Positions 52,562-63,117 of a stretch of DNA of 64,000 bases are shown piece by piece. The translations under genes and the position numbers were made by a program. The stretch's first letter is position 1. Each line of letters opens with the position of its first letter. The DNA comes from Spartobacteria bacterium. Lineage in GTDB: Bacteria; Verrucomicrobiota; Verrucomicrobiia; Chthoniobacterales; UBA10450. The DNA is taken from assembly GCA_003167365.1 (NCBI GenBank), contig PMTM01000019.1, positions 1-64,000 on the forward strand. Direction: 5' to 3'. A model generated the notes under the pieces. It saw only the letters and a list, made by a program, of their open reading frames with translations. It did no database searches and was not told the DNA's origin.

Positions 52562-53980
52562 GTGGCTTTCGATCTAAAAGAGATAATCGCGGCGCGCCTG
52601 GGCGAAAATTACGAGCTGCACCATCAGCACATTAATCGCACACTAGTCGCGGCGCAGCGCGTCATCGGTTTCGACAAGGTCTATGCGCGGGCCGAGGGCG
52701 CTTATCTCTACGATATGGATAGCCAGCCGTATCTCGATTTCCTGAGCGGCTACAGCGTTTTCAATATCGGGCGAAATCATCCGGTGGTGAAAAAGGCGAT
52801 CCGCGACGTGCTCGATCTGGATTTGCCAAATATGGTGCAGATGGATTGCTCGCTCTTGAGCGGGTTGCTCGCCGAGGCGATCACGAAACGAACTCCGCCG
52901 CATCTCGACGCGATTTTCTTTTGCAACTCCGGCACCGAAGCGATCGAGGGCGCGTTGAAATTTGCGCGAGCGGCGACCGGCCGGAAACGCGTCGTCTCGC
53001 TCGAAAATGCCTTTCACGGATTGAGTCTCGGTTCGTTGTCGCTGATGGGCTGCGAAAGTTTCACGGAAGGTTTCGGACCATTGATGGAAGGTTTCGACGC
53101 TCGGGTGCCGATCGACGATCTCGATGCGCTCGATCGGCAGCTGCGTTCGCGCGATGTCGCCGCGTTCGTGATCGAGACGGTGCAAGGCAAGGGCTGCAAG
53201 TCGCCCAAGACGGATTTTTTTGTGCGTGCGCAGGAACTTTGCCGAAAGTACGGAACGCTGCTTATCTCGGACGAGATACAAACCGGTCTCGGCCGGACCG
53301 GCAAAATGTTCGGCTTTCAACATTGGAATCTCGAGCCGGACATCATCACCCTGGCGAAGACATTGAGTGGCGGCTACGTGCCGTGCGGTGCGATCGTGAC
53401 GCGACGCGAAATTTATCAGAAGACGTTCAGTCGAATGGACCGTTGCGTGGTGCATTCAACCACGTTTGGCCGAAACAATCTCGCGATGGCCTGCGGCGTG
53501 GCTGCGCTGGAGGTGATCGACAACGAAAATCTGGTCGAGAACGCAGCGAAGATGGGCGCGTTGCTCATGGAAAAGGTCGACCTGTTGCGCGCGAAGCATT
53601 CCTTCATCAAAGAAGTGCGCGGCAAAGGCCTCATGATTGCGATCGAGTTCCATGAGCCAAAGGAGTTGAAGCTGAAGATGGCCTGGAAAGTTTTGCACAA
53701 GATCGACAAGGTACTTTTCGCGCAAATGGTCGTGACGCAAATGCTGAGCAAGCATCGCATTCTCACGCAAGTGGCCGGTCACGCCATGGACGTCGTGAAA
53801 ATTTTGCCGCCGCTTATTATTGGCGAACGCGAAGTGGACATGTTCGTCAACGCGTTCGATGACGTGTTGACCGAATGCCGCAAATTTCCCGGACCGATGT
53901 GGGAGATTGGCAACAATTTCGTGAAGGCCGCGCTCGGTTCGAAACGCCCGGTCCCGTCAGGTCGCCCTATTTCGGCGTAA
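52562..53980 (+). CDS. Class III PLP aminotransferase, HpnO-like
   Basis: 472 residues from GTG 52562 (MAFDLKEIIAARLGENYELH); longer starts run into purL. Class III marks: FCNSGTEAIEGALKFARAAT, DEIQTGLGRTGKMFG, ITLAKTLSGGYVPCGA (PLP Lys). The C-terminal HRILTQVAGHAMDVVKILPPLII and the RMDRCVVHSTTFGRNNLAMA stretch (in parts) resemble aminobacteriohopanetriol synthase HpnO from memory; an ornithine/acetylornithine-type enzyme is the alternative. No other hopanoid gene is in the window. Confidence 0.75.
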   Translation: MAFDLKEIIAARLGENYELHHQHINRTLVAAQRVIGFDKVYARAEGAYLYDMDSQPYLDFLSGYSVFNIGRNHPVVKKAIRDVLDLDLPNMVQMDCSLLSGLLAEAITKRTPPHLDAIFFCNSGTEAIEGALKFARAATGRKRVVSLENAFHGLSLGSLSLMGCESFTEGFGPLMEGFDARVPIDDLDALDRQLRSRDVAAFVIETVQGKGCKSPKTDFFVRAQELCRKYGTLLISDEIQTGLGRTGKMFGFQHWNLEPDIITLAKTLSGGYVPCGAIVTRREIYQKTFSRMDRCVVHSTTFGRNNLAMACGVAALEVIDNENLVENAAKMGALLMEKVDLLRAKHSFIKEVRGKGLMIAIEFHEPKELKLKMAWKVLHKIDKVLFAQMVVTQMLSKHRILTQVAGHAMDVVKILPPLIIGEREVDMFVNAFDDVLTECRKFPGPMWEIGNNFVKAALGSKRPVPSGRPISA

Positions 53981-54060
53981 ACTGTTCCGCATCAACGGTT
54001 CTTTTTTCGGCTTGAAAAAAACCGAAGAAATTTGGTAGATTTTTTGGGAGGACTCCCATA

Positions 54061-57000
54061 ATGTCCGCGCTCCCCATGCTCCAAACCTCCCGGTGCATCG
54101 CACTTTGCGCGCTCGTTTTTGTTTCACTTGATTCGTTGTGCTCGGCCGGCACAGAGCCGCTCTTTTACATCTATCACGGACAGCCAAAGGCTTTGACCTT
54201 GGATTCGGCTCGCATAGCTGTTCGCCTCAATCCGAGTGTGGCGAATCCCCACGCTAGCGCCGTTCCGAGCAGCTTGGCTACTCGAGGATTCAGTGATGCT
54301 GATGTCGTGGCCCAACCGGTGCCCGGTTGGATGATCTTGAATGCGCAGAATGCTCTGACCACCTCGAGGACGCGCGGTCTCCTGGCCCCGTCTGCTGAAG
54401 ATGCGTCTTCCGTGCATGCCTTGATCACGTCGCTTTTGAACTCCGGGGACTCGACGATTGAGTTTGTCTCGCCGGTATTCCGAGATGAAGCAGGCGATCC
54501 AATTATCCTGACTCCCACTTTGTTGATCGGTTTTAAGGAAAATTTTTCCGCTGCGGGTCAATCCCAACTCCTTGCCGCGGTTCCGGAAGGAGCGGAACAG
54601 CAAAAAGTGGAATTTCCCCAACAGTATACTCAACGTTGGCAACTTCATTCGCACGATGGCTTTGCCGCTCTCGATCGCGCCAACACTTTGGCTAGGACAC
54701 CGGGCGTAACTTATGCCGAGTTGGACATGATCGTTACCGGGCACGCAGACTTGGTTCCAACGGATCCGCTTTTTGTTCAATCGTGGGGGCTGAAAAATAC
54801 CGGACAATCAGGCGGGCAGGTTGGTTTCGACATGGAGGCGACCTCAGCATGGGATATCACCACGGGGAGTTCGTCGGTCATCGTTCTGATCTTGGATGTT
54901 GGCGTGCAACAGAACCACCCGGACATCAATCAAGTTACCGGGCAAGATTTTACTTCCGACGCCCCTTCGAATCCAAACGGCGGTCCATTTGGAGTTTACG
55001 ATAACCACGGGACTTGGGTCGCGGGCTGCGTTTCAGGGCTGATCAACAATGGTCTTGGAACGGCCGGGATCGCGCCCGGTGTGAAAGTCGCTTCCGCTCG
55101 CTGTTACAACAACGTTCAGTCGAACGGCACCTCCACCTTCCAGTTTAGCTGGGTAGTGGATGCCTTAAACTGGGGACAATCGATCGGCGCGCGCGTCAGT
55201 AACAACAGTAATCACTACGATCAACCATCGAGCGCGATTGAAGATGCCTATGCCAGCACCCGAGCCAATGGGATGGTTCATTTCGCTTCGGCCGGAAACG
55301 ATGGCACCGCCTCGATTAGTTACCCTTCCAGTATTTCCTCGGTTAATTCTGTAGGGGCGGCCAATCGCTTCGGAGAGAGATCGAGTTTTTCGCAGTACGG
55401 GGTTGGCCTTAAATACTTGGCGCCCGGGGAGCAAATTTATACGACCGATCGCACTGGCAGCGCCGGCGGGGTGCCGGGCGATTACGAATTGGTTGATGGA
55501 ACCTCTTTCGCCTCTCCCTACGCTGCAGGTATTGCGGCTCTTATCATTTCACAGACTCCGGGCCTGAGCGTCGACGACGTCGAAAGCCAAATGCAAACTT
55601 CCTGCCGGGACATGGGACCGGCCGGGTACGACACCGACTATGGATACGGGATCGTGGACGCCTATGTGGCTCTGATGAAGATCACCAGCAATCTGAACCC
55701 GCCGAGTGGCCAGATTGGAATCAGCTTTAGTTATCAAATTACGGCGAGTAACAACCCGACGAGTTATTCGGCAACCGGTTTGCCATCTGGATTGCAGCTC
55801 AATACTGCCACTGGACTCATTAACGGAATACCCACGGCGAGCGGTACTTTTCAAGTTGTTGTCACTGCACATGGTCCCGGCGATGCGACTGCTACTGTTC
55901 AAATCGTCATAATCGGACCGACGATAACAAGTGTTCTCAATCCGCCTAATGTTCAGATTGGCGATCAGTTCAATTATCAAATCACAGCATCGACTGATAT
56001 CACCAGTTATAACGCGACGAACTTGCCGCCTGGTCTCGAGATCGATTCACTCACGGGAATAATAAGTGGAGTGCCCAACATCAGCGGAACTTATCACATC
56101 ACGATTATCGCTCATGGTTCTTTCGGCGACGCCACAGGCGTCCTCACCCTTGTCGTTGTGGTGCCTCCTATTCCACCCGTCTACGCGTCGCCGGTTGCGA
56201 CTCTGCCTGTCGGCAATGGACCGATGGTAACTGACCCGGTGCAGCCACGTCTGTACGTTGCCAGTGATCACTCAATCGCGGTTGTAGATACCGCAGCGTT
56301 TAGCGTTCTTGAAACTATTTCAATTTCCGATAATGAGTTTGCAACGGACCTTAGTATTTCGCCCGACGGAAAAACCCTGTGGTTTACCCGCACGAACGAT
56401 ACGATCGGGAGAATCGACTTGGAAACGCTGGCGGCTTTGCCGGATCTGCCCACAAGTGAACTTGTGCTTCAGGTACGGGAGGGGTTGGCTCATCAGCTTT
56501 ACTGTGCCAGTTGGACTGGCGGTATAGTTCAGCTCGATTCGACTACTGGCGCAGTGCAAGCCCGTTTTGACACCGACCCAACTCCTCAAGGATATCCTAA
56601 TTATTGCTCCGTAGAAATTACTCCGGATCGCGGCACTCTATTTGTCGGACGATCTCCGGCCGTCCCCGGCATTGACAAGTACGATGTTTCAACACCCACA
56701 GCCACGTTTCTTCAAACCGTCGCGCAAGCCGGAGATCTTGGAGACATTACTGTTAGCCATAATGGAGAATTGCTCTGCTTTTGGACTTCCGTAGTCACTA
56801 ATGAATTTTCCACTGCTGACATAACCCAGCCATTAGGAAGTCTCGATTACCAAAGTAAGAATTCGGATTACGCGATTTTTTCTCAAGATGATTCGCTAAT
56901 CTTCCAGCTTGTTGCTTCGATAGGAACATTTTCAAACATTGCGATATTTAATTCCACCACCCGACAGGTCGTGCGTGCGATTGCTTTGCCTCCCGTAACC

Positions 57001-57891
57001 AATGGATATGGGCACTTGGCTGTTGATCAGACTAATTCGTACGTAATGGTCTGCGCGGGTTATGGTGGCCAACCGAACTTATCTTTTTACGTCATTCATC
57101 CGCCAACGATTGTGACTCCACCACATTCGCTGCTTAACGTTTCCACCCGTACCTTTGTGCAAACTGGCGATAACGTGGAGATCGGCGGCTTTATTATCCA
57201 TGGCGGTCAGCCCAAGAAAGTGGTGTTGCGCGCGATCGGTCCTTCGCTTGCCGCCTATGGCTTGCCGGCAGTAACCGATCCAGTTCTGGATCTGCACGAT
57301 TCGACGGGAGCAATTGTCGTGACGAACGATAATTGGAATTCGCACCGCGCGGATGTCCTCGCGACGGGACTCGCGCCCAGCGACGAACATGAAGCGGTCA
57401 TCGTCACGACCCTGGTGCCCGGAAATTACACCGCAGTCTTGAAAGGGCTAAACGGCGCAACTGGCACCGCCCTGTTCGAGCTGTACGACGTAGATCCGAC
57501 AAACTCTACCATCGCCAACATTTCGACTCGCTCCAATGTGCAAACCGGCGACAACGTGATGATCGGCGGCTTCATCATTGGCGGCGATCAGCCGACGAAA
57601 GTGATCGTGCGCGCGATCGGGCCATCTCTTACACAGTTTGGAGTAAGTGGTGCGCTTTTAGACCCAGTTCTTGAGTTGCACGACGGCAGCGGAAACCTCG
57701 TTACCCAAAATGACGATTGGCGAAGCGATCAGGAACAGGCCATTACCGATTCCGGTCTTGCGCCTTCCGACGATCGTGAATCCGCGATCCTCACTACCTT
57801 GGCGCCAGGCGGCTACACCGCTATTGTTCGCGGGAAGAACAACACCACCGGCGTTGCTCTCGTTGAAGTCTACAATCTCGAGGCGTACTAG
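54061..57891 (+). CDS. Giant secreted subtilisin-like (S8) protease with Ig-like, propeller and tandem C-terminal domains
   Basis: 1276 residues; a GGGAGGA ribosome-binding site precedes ATG 54061. Signal peptide ~1-29, propeptide to ~235. Catalytic triad: Asp279 (VLILDVGVQQNHP), His316 (DNHGTWVAG), Ser482 (DGTSFASPYAAG); oxyanion Asn413 (AGND). Then two Ig-like putative domains (~540-720; INGIPTASGTF and ISGVPNISGTY), a YVTN-type propeller (~725-1015), and two copies of a ~125-residue domain (NISTRSNVQTGDNVMIGGFI...RAIGPSL...ELHDGSG...NDDW...GGYTAIVRG). That domain is shared with the protein at 14236. Probably an extracellular degradative enzyme. Confidence 0.85.
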   Translation: MSALPMLQTSRCIALCALVFVSLDSLCSAGTEPLFYIYHGQPKALTLDSARIAVRLNPSVANPHASAVPSSLATRGFSDADVVAQPVPGWMILNAQNALTTSRTRGLLAPSAEDASSVHALITSLLNSGDSTIEFVSPVFRDEAGDPIILTPTLLIGFKENFSAAGQSQLLAAVPEGAEQQKVEFPQQYTQRWQLHSHDGFAALDRANTLARTPGVTYAELDMIVTGHADLVPTDPLFVQSWGLKNTGQSGGQVGFDMEATSAWDITTGSSSVIVLILDVGVQQNHPDINQVTGQDFTSDAPSNPNGGPFGVYDNHGTWVAGCVSGLINNGLGTAGIAPGVKVASARCYNNVQSNGTSTFQFSWVVDALNWGQSIGARVSNNSNHYDQPSSAIEDAYASTRANGMVHFASAGNDGTASISYPSSISSVNSVGAANRFGERSSFSQYGVGLKYLAPGEQIYTTDRTGSAGGVPGDYELVDGTSFASPYAAGIAALIISQTPGLSVDDVESQMQTSCRDMGPAGYDTDYGYGIVDAYVALMKITSNLNPPSGQIGISFSYQITASNNPTSYSATGLPSGLQLNTATGLINGIPTASGTFQVVVTAHGPGDATATVQIVIIGPTITSVLNPPNVQIGDQFNYQITASTDITSYNATNLPPGLEIDSLTGIISGVPNISGTYHITIIAHGSFGDATGVLTLVVVVPPIPPVYASPVATLPVGNGPMVTDPVQPRLYVASDHSIAVVDTAAFSVLETISISDNEFATDLSISPDGKTLWFTRTNDTIGRIDLETLAALPDLPTSELVLQVREGLAHQLYCASWTGGIVQLDSTTGAVQARFDTDPTPQGYPNYCSVEITPDRGTLFVGRSPAVPGIDKYDVSTPTATFLQTVAQAGDLGDITVSHNGELLCFWTSVVTNEFSTADITQPLGSLDYQSKNSDYAIFSQDDSLIFQLVASIGTFSNIAIFNSTTRQVVRAIALPPVTNGYGHLAVDQTNSYVMVCAGYGGQPNLSFYVIHPPTIVTPPHSLLNVSTRTFVQTGDNVEIGGFIIHGGQPKKVVLRAIGPSLAAYGLPAVTDPVLDLHDSTGAIVVTNDNWNSHRADVLATGLAPSDEHEAVIVTTLVPGNYTAVLKGLNGATGTALFELYDVDPTNSTIANISTRSNVQTGDNVMIGGFIIGGDQPTKVIVRAIGPSLTQFGVSGALLDPVLELHDGSGNLVTQNDDWRSDQEQAITDSGLAPSDDRESAILTTLAPGGYTAIVRGKNNTTGVALVEVYNLEAY

Positions 57892-58002
57892 TGTTCCTCT
57901 TCCTTGGTTTCCCAAATTGGGATTGTGCCGGGTCAACGGGAGGTTTACGATTTCGCACGCCAGGCACCGCGCCAGCGTCACTATAACTGGAGGCAAAAAA
58001 TC

Positions 58003-58998
58003 ATGAGCACAGCCACTGTCGAACCGAAGAAGAGCGAAGCGAAGCTGAGTCAACTTGAGCAGCTCAAGAAATTTACCGTTGTCGTCGCGGATACGGGCGA
58101 CTTCGAGTCGATCAAAGATTTTAAGCCACGGGATGCGACAACGAATCCGAGCCTGATTTACGCCGCCACCCAGAAACCACAGTACGATCATTTGCTGCAG
58201 GAAGTGCTGACCGAGCGCAAGAAATCTGGCCTAAGCGGCGCGGCGCAGGTCGAGGATGTCATCGATCATCTCCTGGTGCAGTTTGGCTGCGAGATTTTGA
58301 AGATCGTGCCCGGACGTGTCTCGACCGAAACCGACGCGCGGTTGTCGTTTGACGTCGAAGGCTCAATCAACAAGGGTCGACAACTGATTAAGCTTTATGA
58401 AGAGCGCAAGATTCCGCGTGAGCGCGTGCTGATCAAGATTGCATCGACCTGGGAGGGGATAAAGGCGGGAGAGCAATTGGAGAAGGAAGGGATCAATTGC
58501 AACCTGACGCTGATGTTCTCGCTGCCGCAAGCCGTGCGTTGCGCGGAAGCGGGGATCGAACTTATCTCGCCGTTCGTCGGCCGGATTTACGATTGGTACA
58601 AAGCGGCGAACAAACGTGATTACACGGGAGCGGAAGATCCCGGTGTCCAATCGGTGGAGGAAATCTACACCTATTACAAGAAGTTCGGTCACAAGACCGA
58701 AGTAATGGGCGCGAGCTTTCGCAACGTCGGACAAATCATTGAGCTGGCCGGCTGCGATTTGCTTACGATTAGTCCCGACTTGCTCGAAAAACTTTCCGAA
58801 TCCTATGAGCCGGTGGAGAGGAAACTCGATCCCGAGAAAGCCAAGAAAACTGATGTCCAGCGTCTCGAGATGGACGAGAAAAAATTCCGATACCTGTTCA
58901 ATGATAACGCCATGGCAACGGAGAAACTGGCGGACGGCATTCGCAAGTTTGCCGCGGATATCGTGAAGCTGGAGAAGTTTGTCGCGGGTAAGCTGTAG
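58003..58998 (+). CDS. tal: Transaldolase
   Basis: 331 residues from ATG 58003, preceded by a CTGGAGG ribosome-binding site. Motifs: DATTNPSLI (Asp44), [20 protein letters not shown], Schiff-base Lys145 in [51 protein letters not shown]. This is the ~35-kDa TalA/TalB type of the pentose phosphate pathway, joining sedoheptulose-7-P and glyceraldehyde-3-P to erythrose-4-P and fructose-6-P. Cytoplasmic. Confidence 0.95.
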   Translation: MSTATVEPKKSEAKLSQLEQLKKFTVVVADTGDFESIKDFKPRDATTNPSLIYAATQKPQYDHLLQEVLTERKKSGLSGAAQVEDVIDHLLVQFGCEILKIVPGRVSTETDARLSFDVEGSINKGRQLIKLYEERKIPRERVLIKIASTWEGIKAGEQLEKEGINCNLTLMFSLPQAVRCAEAGIELISPFVGRIYDWYKAANKRDYTGAEDPGVQSVEEIYTYYKKFGHKTEVMGASFRNVGQIIELAGCDLLTISPDLLEKLSESYEPVERKLDPEKAKKTDVQRLEMDEKKFRYLFNDNAMATEKLADGIRKFAADIVKLEKFVAGKL

Positions 58999-59002
58999 AA
59001 TT

Positions 59003-59266
59003 GACCGCGGATTACCCGCCACGGCGGGCAGGCAGCGGATTTCACGGATAGGATGAATCGAGAAATCAGCGTGTAGCGGGATGCAGCCAAATTCCTCTTT
59101 TCGTAGTTTCCTGATTGTTCATCGATGTTTATTAGCTCTTCGAGGAATACGTGATCTTTTGGTTTGATGAGAGATCCCTCACTCCGTTCGGGATGACAGA
59201 CTTGTTACCCTTTTTCTGTACTAGTAATTCTTTATCTTCGTAATCCGCGTAATCCGCGGTTTGAGA
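59003..59266. repeat. Composite inverted repeat, copy 2
   Basis: GACCGCGGATTACCCGCC at the left and TAATCCGCGTAATCCGCGGTTTGAG at the right enclose GAGATCCCTCACTCCGTTCGGGATGACAG. It is a longer version of the element at 47240-47356 and fills the gap before trmL. Confidence 0.6.
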
Positions 59267-59271
59267 ATGTT

Positions 59272-59727
59272 GTGTTCAACGTCGTTCTGATTGAGCCGGA
59301 GATTCCCCCGAACACTGGCAACGTGGGCCGGCTTTGTCTCGCCACTCGCTCGACGTTGCATTTGGTCAAGCCGCTCGGCTTTTCGCTGAACGATCGGCAA
59401 CTTAAACGGGCTGGGCTCGATTATTGGGGCGACGTCGATCTTCGAATCTGGGATTCGTTTGCCGAGATCCAGCGCGCGCAAGGGGCGAACACTCGTTATT
59501 ATTTTCTTACGACAAAAACGAAGCGCGCTTATTACGACGTGAAATTTCAATCTGGCGATTTTCTCGTATTCGGCCGCGAGACGAAAGGGCTTCCGGAGAG
59601 TTTGCTGGCGGCCAACAGCGCGAATTGCATCACTATTCCCATGCATGGCGCTCGCAGTCTGAATCTGGCGACGGCGGTAGCAATCGTCCTATTCGAAGCG
59701 GCTCGGCAGCAAGCGGATTTACCATAG
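59272..59727 (+). CDS. trmL: tRNA (cytidine(34)-2'-O)-methyltransferase
   Basis: 151 residues, GTG start. SPOUT-family marks: VVLIEPEIPPNTGNVGRLC (motif 1), LVFGRETKGLP (motif 2), CITIPMHGARSLNLATAVAIVLFEA (motif 3, in part). The size and the IPMHGARSLNLATA form fit TrmL/YibK, which methylates the wobble base of tRNA-Leu. The start lies a few bases after the inverted repeat. Confidence 0.9.
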   Translation: MFNVVLIEPEIPPNTGNVGRLCLATRSTLHLVKPLGFSLNDRQLKRAGLDYWGDVDLRIWDSFAEIQRAQGANTRYYFLTTKTKRAYYDVKFQSGDFLVFGRETKGLPESLLAANSANCITIPMHGARSLNLATAVAIVLFEAARQQADLP

Positions 59728-59831
59728 CCCTTAATGCCTGATGGGGACGTGGCATCCAATGGCCGTTGCACTTACGATGAATAAGAACGACAGTGGTCGG
59801 GTCTAAAAAACCAATGAGGCACACAAAATAT

Positions 59832-60638
59832 ATGAGAACCATTTTAGTATTAACCTGTTGTCTGGCGTTGACCGCCGCGGTGCGTGCGGAAGACCAGCCG
59901 GACAAAAACAAGACCACCTCGAAGGTGGTAAGAAAGACGGCGGTCACCAATACCAATGCGCACGTGCAGGGCACGCACCTACAGACGCGTCATACTAACA
60001 CCCTGCCAGCGGTGCAATCGAACACGAAGTTTCATTCGAACACGACGCTTCAGTCAAACAAGTTTCATTCGAATACGACGCTTCAGTCGAACAAGTTCAA
60101 TTCGAACACGAAGTTTAATTCAAAGGTGCTTCACACCAACACGACGCCTTTTCATACTCAGCAGTTCCATCTGAAAAACGGTCCGAATCCAGCGATCGCG
60201 AGCGTGAAGTTCAACCAAAACTATCGCATCCAAGGCAGCCAGAACTGGAAAGGCCAGAAGTATTCGGCCTTCAAAAATTACAACTCGCAATGGCATGATA
60301 GGGGTTGGTGGGGCAGTCATCACAACAGGATCATGCTGTTTTCCGGCGGGTATTATTACTGGGACAATGGCTACTACTATCCGGCCTGGGGATATGATTC
60401 CGGCAATGCGTATTATCCTTATGACGGGCCCATCTACAGCTATAACGATATGCCACTCGACCAGGAAATCGCCAACGTGCAAACCGCATTGCAGCAGCAA
60501 GGCTATTATCAGGGCGACATCGATGGCCTGCTCGGGCCGCAAACCCGCGCCGCGTTAGCCCAGTATCAACAGGCCAACGGCCTCGAGACGACATCGGCGA
60601 TCGATCAGCCGACGGTTGAGGCATTATTGGGAACGTAG
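59832..60638 (+). CDS. Secreted peptidoglycan-binding-domain protein with Asn/Thr-rich repeats
   Basis: 268 residues from ATG 59832, giving a signal peptide (ILVLTCCLALTAAVRA). Residues ~60-120 are tandem NTKFHSN/TLQSN-type repeats. A Tyr/Gly-rich part (GGYYYWDNGYYYPAWGY) follows. The C-terminal ~60 residues are a PG_binding_1 domain (QTALQQQGYYQGDIDGLLGPQTRAALAQYQ, in part). It likely sticks to the cell wall. A strong terminator follows. Confidence 0.8.
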   Translation: MRTILVLTCCLALTAAVRAEDQPDKNKTTSKVVRKTAVTNTNAHVQGTHLQTRHTNTLPAVQSNTKFHSNTTLQSNKFHSNTTLQSNKFNSNTKFNSKVLHTNTTPFHTQQFHLKNGPNPAIASVKFNQNYRIQGSQNWKGQKYSAFKNYNSQWHDRGWWGSHHNRIMLFSGGYYYWDNGYYYPAWGYDSGNAYYPYDGPIYSYNDMPLDQEIANVQTALQQQGYYQGDIDGLLGPQTRAALAQYQQANGLETTSAIDQPTVEALLGT

Positions 60639-60660
60639 TAAACAAATTCCACCCACAAAG

Positions 60661-60692
60661 CGCCGCCGGGACAAAATCTCGGCGGCGTTTTT
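60661..60692 (+). terminator. Rho-independent terminator
   Basis: CGCCGCCG(GGA) / (TCT)CGGCGGCG stem with an ACAAAA-type loop and a TTTTT run, 22 bases after the stop codon of the peptidoglycan-binding protein gene. Confidence 0.85.
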
Positions 60693-60822
60693 GCGTACGC
60701 ATTCGTTCAAACGGATTCCAGGCCTAGGCCGCCTTCGTTGCAGTCTCGAAGCGGTTAAAAGGAGAATCGAGATCGTGCGTTTTTTTCGAGACGTTCTCTT
60801 CGCTCCGGGTAAGGTTCACAGG

Positions 60823-61494
<672 letters not shown>

Positions 61495-61551
61495 TGTAAT
61501 TTAATCTTCGCTTGAATTGGGCGGTGAACTGCCGAGATTTTTCTCGCAATT

Positions 61552-62538
61552 ATGAAAACCACTGACGTTGGCGGAACGGTGATGGACGAACCAAAAACAC
61601 GCGAGGCGACCGCGAAGGCCGCGGTTGATTCACGCTCGACTGCATCGAAGGGCGCAGTCAAAGAATCGATGATCTACATCGACGGGAAATTTTATACTCA
61701 GGCGAACGCTAAAGTTTCCGTGTTCGATCACGGTTTGCTTTACGGCGATGGAATTTTTGAAGGTATTCGCTTTTACAACGGCCGCGTTTTCCGCCTGGAA
61801 GAACATCTCGACCGGCTCTGGGACTCGGCCCGCTCGATTTGTCTCGAGATTCCAATGTCGAAGCACGAGATGACGGAGGCGCTGCTGGAGACGATTCGGC
61901 AGAATGATCTGCGCGACGGTTACATTCGTCAGATCGTCACGCGTGGCGTCGGCAATCTCGGACTGAACCCGGCGCATTGTGAACGCCCGAGTGTGATCAT
62001 CATCGTCGCCACGGTCGCGCTTTATCCGGAGTCTGCTTATAAAAATGGCCTTACCGTTATTACCTGCGCGACGCGGCGCACGAATTCGGCCGCGCTCAAC
62101 CCGGCGGTGAAATCGCTCAATTATTTGAACAACGTGATGGCGCGGATCGAAGCGAATTTGGCCGGCGCGGACGAGGCGCTCATGCTGAATGACACCGGCA
62201 ACGTGGCCGAGTGCACGGCGGACAATGTGTTCGTGATCAAGCGCGGCCAGATTTTCACGCCACCCATTTCGGCCGGGGCATTACGTGGAATAACGCGCTC
62301 GGTCGTATTCGAAATTGCAGCTGAGCTTGGCCTCAAGGTCACTGAGACCGACATTACGAGACACGATGTATTCATCGCCGACGAATGTTTCCTCACTGGA
62401 ACTGCCGCAGAAGTAATTCCGGTGATCAAAGTCGACGGTCGCCCGATTGGAACGGGCAAGCCCGGACCGATCAGTGCGCGGATGATTGCGCGATTCCGGG
62501 AGCTGACGCGCGAAAGCGGAACGGAGATTTATTCCTAA
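61552..62538 (+). CDS. ilvE: Branched-chain amino acid aminotransferase (class IV)
   Basis: 328 residues with a ~39-residue extension of low complexity before the conserved MIYIDGKFYTQANAKVSVFD; a start at ATG 61669 is the alternative. PLP Lys187 in AVKSLNYLNNVMAR, GDGIFEGIRFYNGRVFRLEEH (in part), RGITRSVVFEIA, CFLTGTAAEVIPV. Class IV fold shared with D-amino acid transaminase; the GIR.Y and TGTAAEV forms favour IlvE. It makes or degrades Leu, Ile and Val. Confidence 0.9.
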   Translation: MKTTDVGGTVMDEPKTREATAKAAVDSRSTASKGAVKESMIYIDGKFYTQANAKVSVFDHGLLYGDGIFEGIRFYNGRVFRLEEHLDRLWDSARSICLEIPMSKHEMTEALLETIRQNDLRDGYIRQIVTRGVGNLGLNPAHCERPSVIIIVATVALYPESAYKNGLTVITCATRRTNSAALNPAVKSLNYLNNVMARIEANLAGADEALMLNDTGNVAECTADNVFVIKRGQIFTPPISAGALRGITRSVVFEIAAELGLKVTETDITRHDVFIADECFLTGTAAEVIPVIKVDGRPIGTGKPGPISARMIARFRELTRESGTEIYS

Positions 62539-62623
62539 CTCGCTTTCAGTAACAGGGCGCGGAAGGTGCTCCAGAAACTTCACGGTTGAATGTTCTAAGC
62601 AATTAGAGGTCTAACCTGCAGAG

Positions 62624-63115
62624 ATGTTGTGCGACGTTTGCAAATGCAATGATGCGACTGTCTTCCTGACGCAGATACTGGAAGGCAAGATGCAGAAGGT
62701 AAATCTCTGCGACGCTTGCTCGAAAGAAAAAGGCGTTCAGGACCCGACTGGCTTTGCCCTCGCCGACCTGCTGCTTGGTATTGGCGCAGCCGAAGAAATC
62801 GAGAAGGGCTCCCCCACGCAGAAATGTCCAGTCTGCGGTTTTACGCAAGTAGATTTCAAAAAGACAGGCCGGCTCGGCTGCAGCGTATGCTACGTCACGT
62901 TTGCCGAAGGTTTGAACACGTTGCTCAAAGCGATGCATAAAGGAACCGAACACGTGGGCAAGCTGCCTCACCGCGCGCATCGGGTGGTGGCGCTGGGCGA
63001 TCGCATGCGCAGCTTGACCGAGAATCTGCAAAAGGCGGTGGCTGAAGAAAATTACGAATCGGCCGCGTCTTTGCGCGACCAAATCAAACAACTGGAGCAC
63101 GAGATCGCGAGCTAG
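62624..63115 (+). CDS. mcsA: McsA-like zinc-finger/UVR-motif protein, activator of McsB
   Basis: 163 residues. Four CxxC pairs: CDVCKC, CDAC, CPVCGF, CSVCY, in the McsA zinc-finger arrangement, then a UVR motif at the C-terminus (LTENLQKAVAEENYESAASLRDQI, in part). In Bacillus McsA binds zinc and activates the arginine kinase McsB. The McsB gene begins 2 bases after the stop, confirming the pair. Confidence 0.9.
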   Translation: MLCDVCKCNDATVFLTQILEGKMQKVNLCDACSKEKGVQDPTGFALADLLLGIGAAEEIEKGSPTQKCPVCGFTQVDFKKTGRLGCSVCYVTFAEGLNTLLKAMHKGTEHVGKLPHRAHRVVALGDRMRSLTENLQKAVAEENYESAASLRDQIKQLEHEIAS

Positions 63116-63117
63116 CT

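Noticed and set aside
60616-60822. Longer start of the LolD-like ATPase
   Set aside because: It would begin inside the preceding gene and read through a strong terminator hairpin.
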